Translations under genes and position numbers: made by a program
The notes under the pieces: model-generated
The model's database searches: none
What the model was told of the DNA's origin: nothing
The model's input: only the letters and a program-made list of their open reading frames with translations
NCBI RefSeq assembly: GCF_000411295.1
Contig: NZ_KE150424.1
Span: forward strand, 1 to 64,000
Direction of reading: 5' to 3'
Source of the DNA: Paenisporosarcina sp. HGH0030
Lineage (GTDB): Bacteria > Bacillota > Bacilli > Bacillales_A > Planococcaceae
Length of the DNA: 64,000 nucleotides
Shown here: positions 1 to 10,295 of the stretch, one piece after another
Position numbering within the stretch: the stretch's first letter is position 1
Layout: every line of letters starts with the position of its first letter

Positions 1-1814
<1,814 letters not shown>

Positions 1815-1881
1815 AAATGAACTTGAATGGTTTTCAATGACCCGTTTATCCAGTTTTGAGTGAACAAACACTCAAAAAAAG

Positions 1882-1998
<117 letters not shown>

Positions 1999-2005
1999 AA
2001 ATAAG

Positions 2006-2038
2006 AAACCGATACCTTCCGAGGTATCGGTTTTTTTG
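2006..2038 (+). terminator. rRNA operon terminator
   Basis: AAACCGATACC and GGTATCGGTTT pair over a short loop and run straight into seven T residues, directly downstream of 5S. This is a canonical intrinsic terminator and shows that the rRNA operon ends here without trailing tRNA genes. Confidence 0.93.
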
Positions 2039-2167
2039 TGTTGTTTTTTAAGCTTAGTACGAAGGTGTGCGAGAAAGAGGAGGAACAAAGAGTTCGAGGA
2101 AACAAAGGGATGAGACTCGGAGCGAAGAATTTCCAAATGCTTAAATTAAACACTTTGCAAAAGAACA

Positions 2168-2200
2168 ACGAAAACACCCATCATCAAATGAAAGGTGTTC
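2168..2200 (-). terminator. weak terminator of the VOC gene
   Basis: Read on the minus strand, AACACC and GGTGTT pair across a 15-base loop and are followed by TTTTCG, just past the stop of the VOC gene. The stem is only 6 bp, so this is a weak call. Confidence 0.35.
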
Positions 2201-2238
2201 ACGATAGTAATTAATTTCGTCTGTTCTTTCCAAATGTT

Positions 2239-2586
2239 TTAAGAGCGTTCAAAAAAAGTAATGCACACACCATCTGGATCAATAATGGAGAACTCCTTAG
2301 TCCCCCAAGGCTTGGCTTCTAAAGATCCATTCTGATGAATCACCTGTTGTTTTTCATATTCACGATACAGAGATTCAATTGCATCGACCAGGATGCGGAA
2401 GCTCGTCCATTCGCCTAAATGAGTATCATCCGTTTGGTAAAAAAGAATTTCAATATTTCCACGGTAGACACCGCCATAGCCGTTTGGAGTGAAACCCAGC
2501 TTTTGTTCATAGAAAGTTATGGCGGTTTCGATATCTTTCGCTGGGCTTAAAGGGGTCAAGCTCTTGAAATTAATAGACTCACTCAT
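2239..2586 (-). CDS. VOC family (glyoxalase/bleomycin-resistance-like) protein
   Basis: A 115-residue single-module protein with the N-terminal pattern SPAKDIETAITFYEQKLGF and the C-terminal strand FSIIDPDGVCITFFE, typical of one vicinal-oxygen-chelate half-domain pair. VOC proteins act as metal-dependent isomerases, dioxygenases or drug-binding proteins, and the substrate cannot be read from sequence. The start ATG is preceded by GGTGAC. It lies 17 bases downstream of mtnE on the same strand and could be cotranscribed with it, though no link to methionine salvage is known to me. Confidence 0.85.
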   Translation of the reverse strand: MSESINFKSLTPLSPAKDIETAITFYEQKLGFTPNGYGGVYRGNIEILFYQTDDTHLGEWTSFRILVDAIESLYREYEKQQVIHQNGSLEAKPWGTKEFSIIDPDGVCITFFERS

Positions 2587-2603
2587 TCATTGTCACCACT
2601 TTC

Positions 2604-3767
2604 TCAAAAGATAGCTAGCTTACCGATCCGATCTACCGCTTCTTCCAATCGTGGCTCATCAACTAATAACCCAACCCGAATATAGCCTTCTCCAAATTCA
2701 CCGAAGCCATTTCCTGGGGCTACGGCTACGTCTGCTTCATTTAAAAGTTTGTCCGTGAATTCTTGGCTGGTATATCCTTTTGGAACGGGTAACCAAGCAA
2801 AGAATGAGCCTGTAGGGGCTTCTACTTCCCAACCAATCCGTTTACATGCGTTGATAAAGGTATTGCGACGGTTTTCGTAGCGCTCGACCAATGAGGAAAC
2901 GCATAATTGATTTTCATTCAAAGCAGCGACTGCAGCATGCTGTATTGCAGGGAAAAGGCTGACGAATAAATGGTCTTGAATCAGGTTCAGGGCTTCAATC
3001 ATCTCTTTGTTACCAACTGCAAAACCGACACGCCATCCTGCCATGTTGTAGGTTTTAGATAACGTATACATCTCAATTCCTATTTCCTTAGCTCCTTCAG
3101 CTTGTAGGAAACTTACCGGTTTAACACCGTCAAATCCAATGGCTCCATAGGCGAAATCGTGTGATACAGCAATTCCATTTTCTTTTGCGAACTCGACGGT
3201 TTGGTTGAAGAATTCAAGGTCTGCCGTTGCTCCAGTTGGATTATTTGGATAGTTAAGATACATGAGTTTTGCGCGTTCTTTCGTGTCTTGAGAAAGCATA
3301 TTGAAATCAGGTAAAAAGTTGTTTTCGGCGACTAGTGGTAGTGTTTCATATTGAACGTCAGCCATGACGACTCCAGATAAATAATCCGGATAACCTGGGT
3401 CAGGCAGTAACATCAAATCTCCAGGATTCAGTACAGCAATCGGCAACTCCACAAGTCCAATTTTCGTTCCGAATAAAACCGCAACTTCTGTAGTTGGGTC
3501 AATCTCAACATTGTATTCTCTTTTATAAAAGTCTGCTGCAGCTTCCTTCAATTCGCCAATTCCACGAAATGGCGAATATTTATGTGTAAGGGGATTTTCT
3601 GCAGCTTCTTGCAAGGCTTTTACGATGTGTGGAGGTGTTGGTTGGTCAGGATTTCCTTGACCTAAATTGATCACATCGCGACCTTGTGCCACTGCAGCTC
3701 CTACTTTTTGAACAAGTGAAGCAAAGAATTGTGGTGGTAATTGTTGAAGCTTCTTAGAAAGTTCCAT
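2604..3767 (-). CDS. mtnE: methionine salvage aminotransferase MtnE
   Basis: A 387-residue fold-type I PLP aminotransferase, close in sequence to B. subtilis MtnE (YkrV) as I recall it. Visible motifs are GQGNPDQPTPPHIV near residue 37, the substrate-loop NYPNNPTGA around 170, and the PLP-lysine motif YTLSKTYNMAGWR near 235. It transaminates 4-methylthio-2-oxobutyrate to methionine, the last step of methionine salvage, preferring glutamine as amino donor. It is divergent from mtnU, 85 bases apart, so the two may share a regulatory region; no SAM riboswitch is seen there, unlike the mtnWXBD operon 32 kb away. Confidence 0.92.
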   Translation of the reverse strand: MELSKKLQQLPPQFFASLVQKVGAAVAQGRDVINLGQGNPDQPTPPHIVKALQEAAENPLTHKYSPFRGIGELKEAAADFYKREYNVEIDPTTEVAVLFGTKIGLVELPIAVLNPGDLMLLPDPGYPDYLSGVVMADVQYETLPLVAENNFLPDFNMLSQDTKERAKLMYLNYPNNPTGATADLEFFNQTVEFAKENGIAVSHDFAYGAIGFDGVKPVSFLQAEGAKEIGIEMYTLSKTYNMAGWRVGFAVGNKEMIEALNLIQDHLFVSLFPAIQHAAVAALNENQLCVSSLVERYENRRNTFINACKRIGWEVEAPTGSFFAWLPVPKGYTSQEFTDKLLNEADVAVAPGNGFGEFGEGYIRVGLLVDEPRLEEAVDRIGKLAIF

Positions 3768-3852
3768 GGTTTTTCCTCATTTTCTGAAATAGTTGCAATC
3801 ATCAGCCAAATCTTATAATCTTTTGTGTATCTTGTCTACAGGGGGTGTACCC

Positions 3853-4647
3853 ATGAAAATCGCATGCATTCAGCTCGACGTAGCGTTTGCCGAGCCTGAA
3901 AAAAATTTTTCCAACGTTCAAAAGTACATAAAAAAGGTCGCAAGTGAGGGTGCAGAGCTCGTTGTATTACCTGAAATGTGGAATACTGCCTATGCATTAA
4001 CGGAGTTAGAACATCTTGCAGACGTCGAAGGGCAACGAACAAAAGAATTTCTTTCCGAGCTGGCCCGTACATATCATGTCCATATCGTAGGAGGGTCGGT
4101 TTCTACGAAAAAAGGAGACAGCTTCTACAACACAATGTACATCTATTCGAATGAGGGTGAGCTGGTGTCCGAATATGACAAAGCGCATTTGTTCCGTCTC
4201 ATGGATGAACATCTATACTTAAAAGCAGGAAATCAATCAAATGTATTTTCATTAGGTTCTATTCAAGCAGGAGGGGTCATATGTTATGACCTAAGGTTTC
4301 CTGAGTGGTTAAGGGCACATGCATTAGCCGGAGCGAAAGTGCTCTTCTTACCAGCACAATGGCCTGAAACTCGTATCGATCATTGGAGAATCTTGCTTCA
4401 AGCCCGTGCAATCGAAAATCAATGTTTTGTCATCGCCGTCAATCGAACTGGGAACGATCCGAACAATCAGTTCAATGGCCAATCCATGATCATTGCACCT
4501 TGGGGGAAAGTGTTATGGACTGGAGCTGATGATGAAGATTACGCAATCATTGATGTTGATTTTTCAGAAGTTGAAGAGGTACGTACTCGCATACCGGTAT
4601 ACGAGGATCGCAGACCTTTGCTATATGAACCTTTGTTTGAAAAATGA
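3853..4647 (+). CDS. mtnU: carbon-nitrogen hydrolase MtnU (omega-amidase type)
   Basis: A 264-residue nitrilase-superfamily protein. The catalytic triad is visible as Glu in LPEMWNT, Lys in YDKAHLF and Cys in VICYDLRFPEW. In B. subtilis, ykrU/mtnU lies beside mtnE and is thought to hydrolyse 2-oxoglutaramate left when glutamine donates the amino group. The start chosen is ATG 3853 with AGGGGGTG seven bases upstream; an upstream in-frame ATG at 3793 would add 20 unconserved residues without a ribosome site. It is divergent from mtnE, which supports the functional pairing. Confidence 0.9.
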   Translation: MKIACIQLDVAFAEPEKNFSNVQKYIKKVASEGAELVVLPEMWNTAYALTELEHLADVEGQRTKEFLSELARTYHVHIVGGSVSTKKGDSFYNTMYIYSNEGELVSEYDKAHLFRLMDEHLYLKAGNQSNVFSLGSIQAGGVICYDLRFPEWLRAHALAGAKVLFLPAQWPETRIDHWRILLQARAIENQCFVIAVNRTGNDPNNQFNGQSMIIAPWGKVLWTGADDEDYAIIDVDFSEVEEVRTRIPVYEDRRPLLYEPLFEK

Positions 4648-4667
4648 AAATAATTTTCAAAAAGTGT

Positions 4668-4696
4668 TTGACACGTGTATAAAAACATCGTAAGAT
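4668..4696 (+). promoter_or_regulatory. sigma-A promoter of the metNIQ leader
   Basis: TTGACA (4668-4673) and TAAGAT (4691-4696) are separated by exactly 17 bases, about 40 bases before the SAM riboswitch. This is a near-consensus vegetative promoter. Confidence 0.85.
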
Positions 4697-4737
4697 TTAC
4701 TTCAGCAACAAAACAACCAAACAACTACATATGGAAA

Positions 4738-4842
4738 TTTATCAAGAGAGACCGAGGGATAGGCCCTATGACGTCCGGCAACCCCCAGCACGAGCTGGGA
4801 AGGTGCCAATTCCTACAGAATGATTTCATTCTGAAAGATAAC
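4738..4842 (+). ncRNA. SAM-I (S-box) riboswitch, met transporter
   Basis: The leader shows the S-box core: TATCAAGAGAG, GAGGGATAGGCCC, ATGACGTCCGGCAACC, then AAGGTGCCAATTCC and a closing GATAA that pairs with the 5' TTATC (P1). SAM binding is expected to stabilise this fold and allow the downstream terminator, shutting off methionine uptake when SAM is plentiful. It precedes metNIQ. Confidence 0.95.
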
Positions 4843-4858
4843 CCAAAATCCATTTTTC

Positions 4859-4892
4859 GGTGCCTCTTTCATGATGAAAGGGGCATTTTTTA
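4859..4892 (+). terminator. riboswitch-controlled terminator before metN
   Basis: TGCCTCTTTC and GAAAGGGGCA pair over ATGAT and are followed by six T residues, 20 bases before the metN start. This is the expression platform of the SAM riboswitch. Confidence 0.9.
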
Positions 4893-4913
4893 TTTGGCAA
4901 AAAGGAGCTTGTG

Positions 4914-5927
4914 ATGATAAAAATTAATGATTTATCTAAAGAGTACATAACGAAAAAAGGAACGGTTATAGGTGTTGATCGCGTAAATCTCACCGTCAAT
5001 GAAGGGGAAGTGTTCGGTATTGTCGGATACTCAGGTGCAGGCAAAAGCTCATTATTACGGTGCATCAATCTGCTGGAACGACCAACAAGCGGACAAATTG
5101 AAGTGAATGGACTGGACCTCACAAAATTAAAAGGAGAAAAATTACGTAAAGCCCGCTTGAAAATCGGCATGATCTTTCAACACTTTTACTTGATCAGTCA
5201 AAAAACAGTTGCTCAGAATATTTCCTTCGCATTAAAGGCAGCTAATACACCAAGTGAAAAAATGGAGACCCGCGTTTTGGAGTTGCTAGAAATGGTTGGT
5301 TTGACAGATAAGAAAGATGTTTATCCGGCCCAATTAAGCGGTGGACAGAAGCAGCGTGTCGGAATTGCTCGTGCACTGGCAAACAATCCTTCCGTCCTGC
5401 TGTGTGACGAAGCAACTTCAGCGCTTGATCCGAATACGACCTTATCTATTCTGCGCTTGCTCAAAAAAATCAATCGCGAATTGAACATCACCATTGTGTT
5501 GATCACACACGAAATGAATGTGGTAAAAGAAATATGTGATCGCATGGCCGTCATGCAAGATGGACGGGTGGTTGAAGAGGGAACGGTTTACGATATTTTC
5601 TCCAATCCGAAAGCAGAATTGACGAAAGAGTTCATCAGTAGCGTCGTATCATTCGAAGTACCTCAATCCATTTTGGATCAAGTCACTGGACGTATTGTGA
5701 AAGTGCTATTTAAAGGCAATGTGGCGGGAGAAGGTGTCATCTCGGATATGATTCAGAATTTTGATGTACGAGGTAATTTCTTGCATGGCGCGATTGAATA
5801 CATTCAGGAAATACCACTCGGCTTGTTTTTGATGGAAATTCAAGGACAACCAGAAAATATAACAAGAGCCATCACGTATATGGAAGGACGAGGGGCGCAA
5901 GTGGAGGTGGTACGTAATGGGAATTGA
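4914..5927 (+). CDS. metN: methionine ABC importer ATP-binding protein MetN
   Basis: A 337-residue ABC ATPase with Walker A GYSGAGKS, signature LSGGQKQR, Walker B VLLCDEATSALDP and a C-terminal ACT-like NIL domain (about residues 255-335) typical of MetN. It powers methionine uptake with MetI and MetQ. GTG 4911 and ATG 4914 are adjacent in frame; ATG 4914 lies 6 bases after GGAG and is preferred. Its 3' end overlaps metI by 11 bases. It is under the SAM riboswitch upstream. Confidence 0.96.
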   Translation: MIKINDLSKEYITKKGTVIGVDRVNLTVNEGEVFGIVGYSGAGKSSLLRCINLLERPTSGQIEVNGLDLTKLKGEKLRKARLKIGMIFQHFYLISQKTVAQNISFALKAANTPSEKMETRVLELLEMVGLTDKKDVYPAQLSGGQKQRVGIARALANNPSVLLCDEATSALDPNTTLSILRLLKKINRELNITIVLITHEMNVVKEICDRMAVMQDGRVVEEGTVYDIFSNPKAELTKEFISSVVSFEVPQSILDQVTGRIVKVLFKGNVAGEGVISDMIQNFDVRGNFLHGAIEYIQEIPLGLFLMEIQGQPENITRAITYMEGRGAQVEVVRNGN

Positions 5928-6588
5928 TATAACGCATGTAATTGAAATGTGGCCAGACATCCTGAATGCATTCGGGCAATCGATGTATATGATTGGGGTT
6001 TCATTAACAGTCGCAATCATTATTGGCTTACCGTTGGGGATTGTGCTTTTTGTTACAGACCGAGGTTTATTTTTAGAAAATCGATTTGTTAAAGGAACAC
6101 TCGGTTTTATCGTCAATATGGTTCGTTCCATTCCATTTATCATTTTGTTGGTAGCTCTTATCCCTTTAACCAAATTACTGGTAGACTCAACGATTGGCCC
6201 AGCAGCTGCAAGTGTATCATTGTCAGTTGCTGCAATTCCTTTCTTCGCCAGAATTGTGGAAACGTCTCTTCGTGAAATTGATAAAGGGGTGATTGAAGCA
6301 GCCATTGCAGTTGGCGCGACTCCTTGGATGATCATCAAGGATGTATTATTGCCTGAAGCAAAAACCAGCATCGTGCAAGGCATTACGATGACAATCATTA
6401 GTTTAGTAGCATACTCCGCCATGGCGGGTGTGGTTGGAGGCGGCGGTATTGGAGACTTAGCCATTCGCTTCGGATATTACCGTTATGATGAAACAATCAT
6501 GATGGTGACAGTTGTCATTTTAATTGTTCTCGTTCAAGTCATTCAGCAGCTAGGTGACTGGACGTCAAAAGCAATAGATAAACGATAA
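5917..6588 (+). CDS. metI: methionine ABC importer permease MetI
   Basis: A 223-residue inner-membrane permease with five predicted membrane spans and the EAA loop IDKGVIEAAIAVGATPWMII that docks on MetN. Its length and order between MetN and MetQ match the family. It overlaps metN by 11 bases, suggesting translational coupling. Confidence 0.96.
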   Translation: MGIDITHVIEMWPDILNAFGQSMYMIGVSLTVAIIIGLPLGIVLFVTDRGLFLENRFVKGTLGFIVNMVRSIPFIILLVALIPLTKLLVDSTIGPAAASVSLSVAAIPFFARIVETSLREIDKGVIEAAIAVGATPWMIIKDVLLPEAKTSIVQGITMTIISLVAYSAMAGVVGGGGIGDLAIRFGYYRYDETIMMVTVVILIVLVQVIQQLGDWTSKAIDKR

Positions 6589-6606
6589 AAAGGGAGAGAA
6601 ATAGAG

Positions 6607-7440
6607 ATGAAAAAAGTTTTATTTATGTTCATTCTAGTCTTAATGACAGCAGCACTTGCTGCATGTGGAGGAAGCGACAAAGAGTCAAAAGGTAATGCGG
6701 ACAATGACAAATCAGTGACATTAGGCGGATCAGCAGGTCCATATAGCGACATGCTCAATAAGGCAATCAAACCCGCTCTTGAAGAGAAAGGATACAAAGT
6801 GAAAATCGTTGAATTCAGTGACTATATTCAACCGAATATTGCGTTGGACAATGGAGATATTGACGCAAATCTTTTCCAGCACTCGATTTACTTGGAAAAC
6901 TTCTCAAAAGAAAATGATATGGAATTGACAGGCTTAATTGCAGTGCCGACAGCACCAATGGGTATTTACTCCAACAAGTTCAAATCTGTTGAAGAGATCA
7001 AGGATGGAGCAACCATTGCCATTCCGAATGACCCGGTGAATGCAGCTCGTACATTATTAATCTTGCAAGACCATGGATTAATTGAATTAGACCCTAATGC
7101 AGAACCATTGAAGTCGTCTGAAAAGGACATTAAATCAAATTCGAAGAACTTGGTGTTCCAACCAATTGAAGCTGGCCAACTTCCACGTGCAGTGGACAGT
7201 GCGGACTTAGCAGCTGTACCTGGTAACTTTGCTTTGGCAGCGGAAATGAGCCTGCTGGATGCGATTTTGCTTGAGAACATGCCGGACCGATACCGCAACT
7301 TAGTTACTGTAACGACAGCAAACAAAGACTCACAATTAGCGAAAGATTTAATTGAAGTCGTGGAAGCACCAGAATTCGAGGAAATCATCGATGCGGAATT
7401 CGTAGGTTTCGGCAAACCAGAGTGGATGAAAAACCGTTAA
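6607..7440 (+). CDS. metQ: methionine-binding lipoprotein MetQ
   Basis: A 277-residue NlpA/MetQ family substrate-binding lipoprotein. It has a signal peptide with lipobox LAAC (Cys20), then VTLGGSAGPYSDML and the family-typical NIALDNGDIDANLFQH. It is anchored on the outer membrane face and delivers methionine to MetNI. A ribosome site, GGGAGAG, precedes it; 18 bases separate it from metI. Confidence 0.95.
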   Translation: MKKVLFMFILVLMTAALAACGGSDKESKGNADNDKSVTLGGSAGPYSDMLNKAIKPALEEKGYKVKIVEFSDYIQPNIALDNGDIDANLFQHSIYLENFSKENDMELTGLIAVPTAPMGIYSNKFKSVEEIKDGATIAIPNDPVNAARTLLILQDHGLIELDPNAEPLKSSEKDIKSNSKNLVFQPIEAGQLPRAVDSADLAAVPGNFALAAEMSLLDAILLENMPDRYRNLVTVTTANKDSQLAKDLIEVVEAPEFEEIIDAEFVGFGKPEWMKNR

Positions 7441-7455
7441 GAGAGAAGGGTTTTT

Positions 7456-8571
7456 GTGGAAGACATCATAGTGCGGGGTGCACCAGCTGAATATGTTTGT
7501 AAAAGTGGTGTACTGAATGAATTAGAAGAGAAGTTACAGCTAAGAAGCATTCAGCGAGTACTTATTGTTTCAGGTGTGAAATCATGGAATGCAGCTCGCT
7601 ATTACTTTCCAAATCTAAAAAGCATTCAGGTATCACATACCTTCTATAAAGGCGAGTGTTCACTCACTGAAATTAATAGAGTGTCTACGTTGGCACAAAC
7701 TGATGGTGTGGATGCCATTATTGGAGTAGGCGGCGGAAAAGTATTGGACGTGGTGAAAGCGGCTGCTAGCGCTAGTAGAACGAAGTCAGTGTTAATTCCA
7801 ACACTTGCTTCAAACTGCGCACCGTGGACACCACTAAGCGTTATTTATTCAGATGAAGGGGTTATGACACATTACGATGTGTACCCCATGAGTGTTGACA
7901 TTCTTCTCGTCGAGCCGCGCATTTTAGTGAAAGCCCCAGCTCCACTTTTGATTGCAGGTATCGGCGACACGCTAGCCAAGTGGTATGAGGCAGACGTACA
8001 AATTCGGCGATTAACCCATCCCCCGGTTGCGCTGAAAGTCGCTCATCATACCGCTCGGCTGTGTGCTGAAGAAATGTTTGCTAATGCAGAAGAAGCCATT
8101 GCTGACGCGAAAGAAGCCCGAGTGTCAGAGTCATTTAAAAAAGTAGTTGAATCCATTATTATGCTAGGGGGCATGGTTGGTGGATTTGGTGACAAATTTG
8201 GTCGCATTGCAGGTGCCCACTCCATTCATAACGGAATGACCATTGCACCGGAGTCACACGAGGCGCTTCATGGAAATAAAGTAGCTTACGGCATTTTGGT
8301 TCAACTTCTCCTTGAACAAAAAGAATGCGAAGTGGAGCGATTATTGCCGTTCTATCATAAGCTAGGCTTGCCTACTTCACTTCGAGAATTAAATATTTCT
8401 GGTACATGGATTGACCAAATTGCTGTGCACTCCACACGTGAAGAAGAGTCGATACATAACATGCGGAGTGAAAAGATAACAGCTACTGAAGTGTCACAAG
8501 TCATGCGTGACTTAGAGTCATTCCAACTCGTGAAAAGTCCGATTATGATTGAAGTAAAGACGAACCCGTGA
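7456..8571 (+). CDS. iron-containing alcohol dehydrogenase family protein (GldA-like)
   Basis: A 371-residue protein of the glycerol-dehydrogenase branch of the group III alcohol dehydrogenases. The NAD-binding GGGKVLDVVKAAA and the three metal ligands (Asp in GIGDTLAKW, His in AHSIHNGMT, His in ALHGNKVAYG) are all present, so it is probably active. The substrate is unknown. The GTG start has AGAAGGG five bases upstream. It begins only 15 bases after metQ with no terminator between, so it is probably transcribed under the SAM riboswitch, and the operon ends at the terminator at 8602. A role on a sulfur-containing alcohol or aldehyde is a guess from context. Confidence 0.85.
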   Translation: MEDIIVRGAPAEYVCKSGVLNELEEKLQLRSIQRVLIVSGVKSWNAARYYFPNLKSIQVSHTFYKGECSLTEINRVSTLAQTDGVDAIIGVGGGKVLDVVKAAASASRTKSVLIPTLASNCAPWTPLSVIYSDEGVMTHYDVYPMSVDILLVEPRILVKAPAPLLIAGIGDTLAKWYEADVQIRRLTHPPVALKVAHHTARLCAEEMFANAEEAIADAKEARVSESFKKVVESIIMLGGMVGGFGDKFGRIAGAHSIHNGMTIAPESHEALHGNKVAYGILVQLLLEQKECEVERLLPFYHKLGLPTSLRELNISGTWIDQIAVHSTREEESIHNMRSEKITATEVSQVMRDLESFQLVKSPIMIEVKTNP

Positions 8572-8601
8572 ATTTTGCGATCATCGATGATTATCAATTT
8601 G

Positions 8602-8634
8602 AAAGACCGACATTAAGCTGTTGGTCTTTTTTGT
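8602..8634 (+). terminator. terminator of metNIQ-gldA-like operon
   Basis: AAAGACCGACA and TGTTGGTCTTT pair over TTAAGC and run into a T tract, 30 bases after the dehydrogenase stop. Confidence 0.9.
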
Positions 8635-8701
8635 TGGGTAGAAGATTATACTTAAAAGGTCATGGTCATTTATATAAAATGGTCCGTCAAAACGTACATT
8701 T

Positions 8702-8732
8702 TATCCCCTTACACTTTGTATGGGGTTTTTTC
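8702..8732 (+). terminator. second terminator-like hairpin
   Basis: CCCCTTACA and TGTATGGGG pair with one T-T mismatch over a 3-base loop and are followed by six T residues. It lies between the dehydrogenase operon and the yihY-like gene. It may be a back-up terminator or part of the yihY leader. Confidence 0.5.
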
Positions 8733-8792
8733 TTGCTTAAATCCATATGTTTCGGTCACAATGACAGTAGAACAAGCTTGGAGGAACCATAG

Positions 8793-9620
8793 ATGAAGCT
8801 CGTTACACGTATATTTATGCGGTTTTTTTCGGAGCGATTTTTCGATGAAGCTGCTCAAACCGCTTATTATCTGCTTTTATCGGTATTTCCTTTCTTACTA
8901 TTTATCCTGTCATTAATTAGCTTCTTTCCGGTAGATGAGCAACAGATTTTAAATTTCTTGAGACCGTTTGCTCCTGGTGAATCGTTCAATTTAATAGAAG
9001 ACAATGTGACAAATATCCTGGCTGCAGACAAAGGACGCGTACTGTCCCTCAGTTTGCTGGCTGCGTTCTGGGTTTCATCTATGGCTGTGCAGGCGCTTGC
9101 CCGTGCATTGAATGAAGCGAATGGAATTAAAAGTACACTTCCTTATTGGAAAGGACTGCTTCGAGATCTTGGCATAACCCTTTTGTTTATGACACTTATA
9201 CCGTTGTCATTGTTTTTACCATTCATTGAAAGTGGATTGCACTGGGTGGTATCAAAAGCGGGTACAATCGATCACTGGCAAGGGTGGATTTATATTTGGC
9301 CCGCAGTTAAGTGGGGGCTTGGGTCTGTATTTTTGTTCCTGTTTTTCCTGCTTTTCTATAAAATCGTACCAAACAAAAGACTCACTTTCCGTGATGTATG
9401 GCCTGGTGCTTTATTGTCGGCAGTTGGTTGGCAAGTCGTTTCGATTCTTTTTGCCGACTACGTGGCGAATGTCAATTACAAGCGACTGTATGGTCAACTG
9501 TCAGGGATTATCGTGCTGGTGCTTTGGTTCTACTTGACCACCGTCGTGATTTTATTGTCAGGGCTGCTGATTGCAGAAGTACGAAAGCTTCGATTGGGAA
9601 GCGATGAAGGGGTTGAGTAA
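8793..9620 (+). CDS. YihY/BrkB family membrane protein
   Basis: A 275-residue protein with about six hydrophobic spans and the family signature at its N-terminus, FDEAAQTAYYLLLSVFPFLLF. It ends in a basic tail. The family was once called RNase BN, but this is a membrane protein of unknown transport-like role; B. subtilis YfkH is the probable counterpart. GGAGG precedes the ATG. The stop is directly followed by the hssR-like ATG (9621), so the three genes 8793-11671 are probably one operon. Confidence 0.9.
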   Translation: MKLVTRIFMRFFSERFFDEAAQTAYYLLLSVFPFLLFILSLISFFPVDEQQILNFLRPFAPGESFNLIEDNVTNILAADKGRVLSLSLLAAFWVSSMAVQALARALNEANGIKSTLPYWKGLLRDLGITLLFMTLIPLSLFLPFIESGLHWVVSKAGTIDHWQGWIYIWPAVKWGLGSVFLFLFFLLFYKIVPNKRLTFRDVWPGALLSAVGWQVVSILFADYVANVNYKRLYGQLSGIIVLVLWFYLTTVVILLSGLLIAEVRKLRLGSDEGVE

Positions 9621-10295
9621 ATGCGAACCATATTATTGGTAGATGATGATCCAAATATTTTAGCGCTTATGAGTATCCATTTAAGCAAAGCGAGATATAA
9701 AGTGGAAAAAGCACTGGATGCAGAGAGTGCACTTACGTTAATTCCACGTGTGTGGCCACATGTGGTTGTCGTTGACGTGATGATGCCCGGCATGGATGGT
9801 TTCGCGTTAACAAAAAAGATTCGGGATGAATTTGATATTCCCGTTATATTGGTAACAGCCAAAAATTTGCTTGAAGATAAAGAAAAAGGATTTCTTGCAG
9901 GTTCTGATGACTACGTCGTTAAACCGTTTGAACCGCAGGAACTCCTTTTCCGCATAGGGGCTGTGTTAAGAAGGAGCGCCAAACCAAATGAAATACGCAT
10001 GCAGGTTGGGTCACTTGTGATTAATCGAAAGCGACTCGATATTTCAAATGGAGTTGAAACAAAGTGGCTGCCCTTAAAAGAATTTGAATTGCTTGCTTTG
10101 CTCGCATCCAATCCAGGCACTGTATTTACACGAAGTGTACTGATGGAGCAAGTTTGGGGATACGATTATGAAGGTGATGAACAGACATTGAGTGTACATA
10201 TAAAACGATTAAGGCAACGCTTGGAGGGATTTGTCTCAGATGTGAAGATTGGTACAGTACGTGGAGTTGGCTATAAGTTGGAGGCTCAAACATGA
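9621..10295 (+). CDS. hssR: OmpR-family response regulator, HssR-like
   Basis: A 224-residue protein: receiver domain (1-115, phospho-acceptor Asp52 in VVDVMMPGMDG, Lys in DDYVVKPFE) and a C-terminal winged helix (130-222) with WGYDYEGDEQTLSVHIKRLR. It resembles the staphylococcal heme sensor regulator HssR, including YDYEGDE and GTVRGVGYKLE. HssR activates the heme exporter hrtAB; no hrtAB lies here. Its gene overlaps the kinase gene by 4 bases. A direct repeat like the HssR box lies after the kinase (11678). OmpR family is certain; HssR orthology is likely. Confidence 0.85.
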   Translation: MRTILLVDDDPNILALMSIHLSKARYKVEKALDAESALTLIPRVWPHVVVVDVMMPGMDGFALTKKIRDEFDIPVILVTAKNLLEDKEKGFLAGSDDYVVKPFEPQELLFRIGAVLRRSAKPNEIRMQVGSLVINRKRLDISNGVETKWLPLKEFELLALLASNPGTVFTRSVLMEQVWGYDYEGDEQTLSVHIKRLRQRLEGFVSDVKIGTVRGVGYKLEAQT

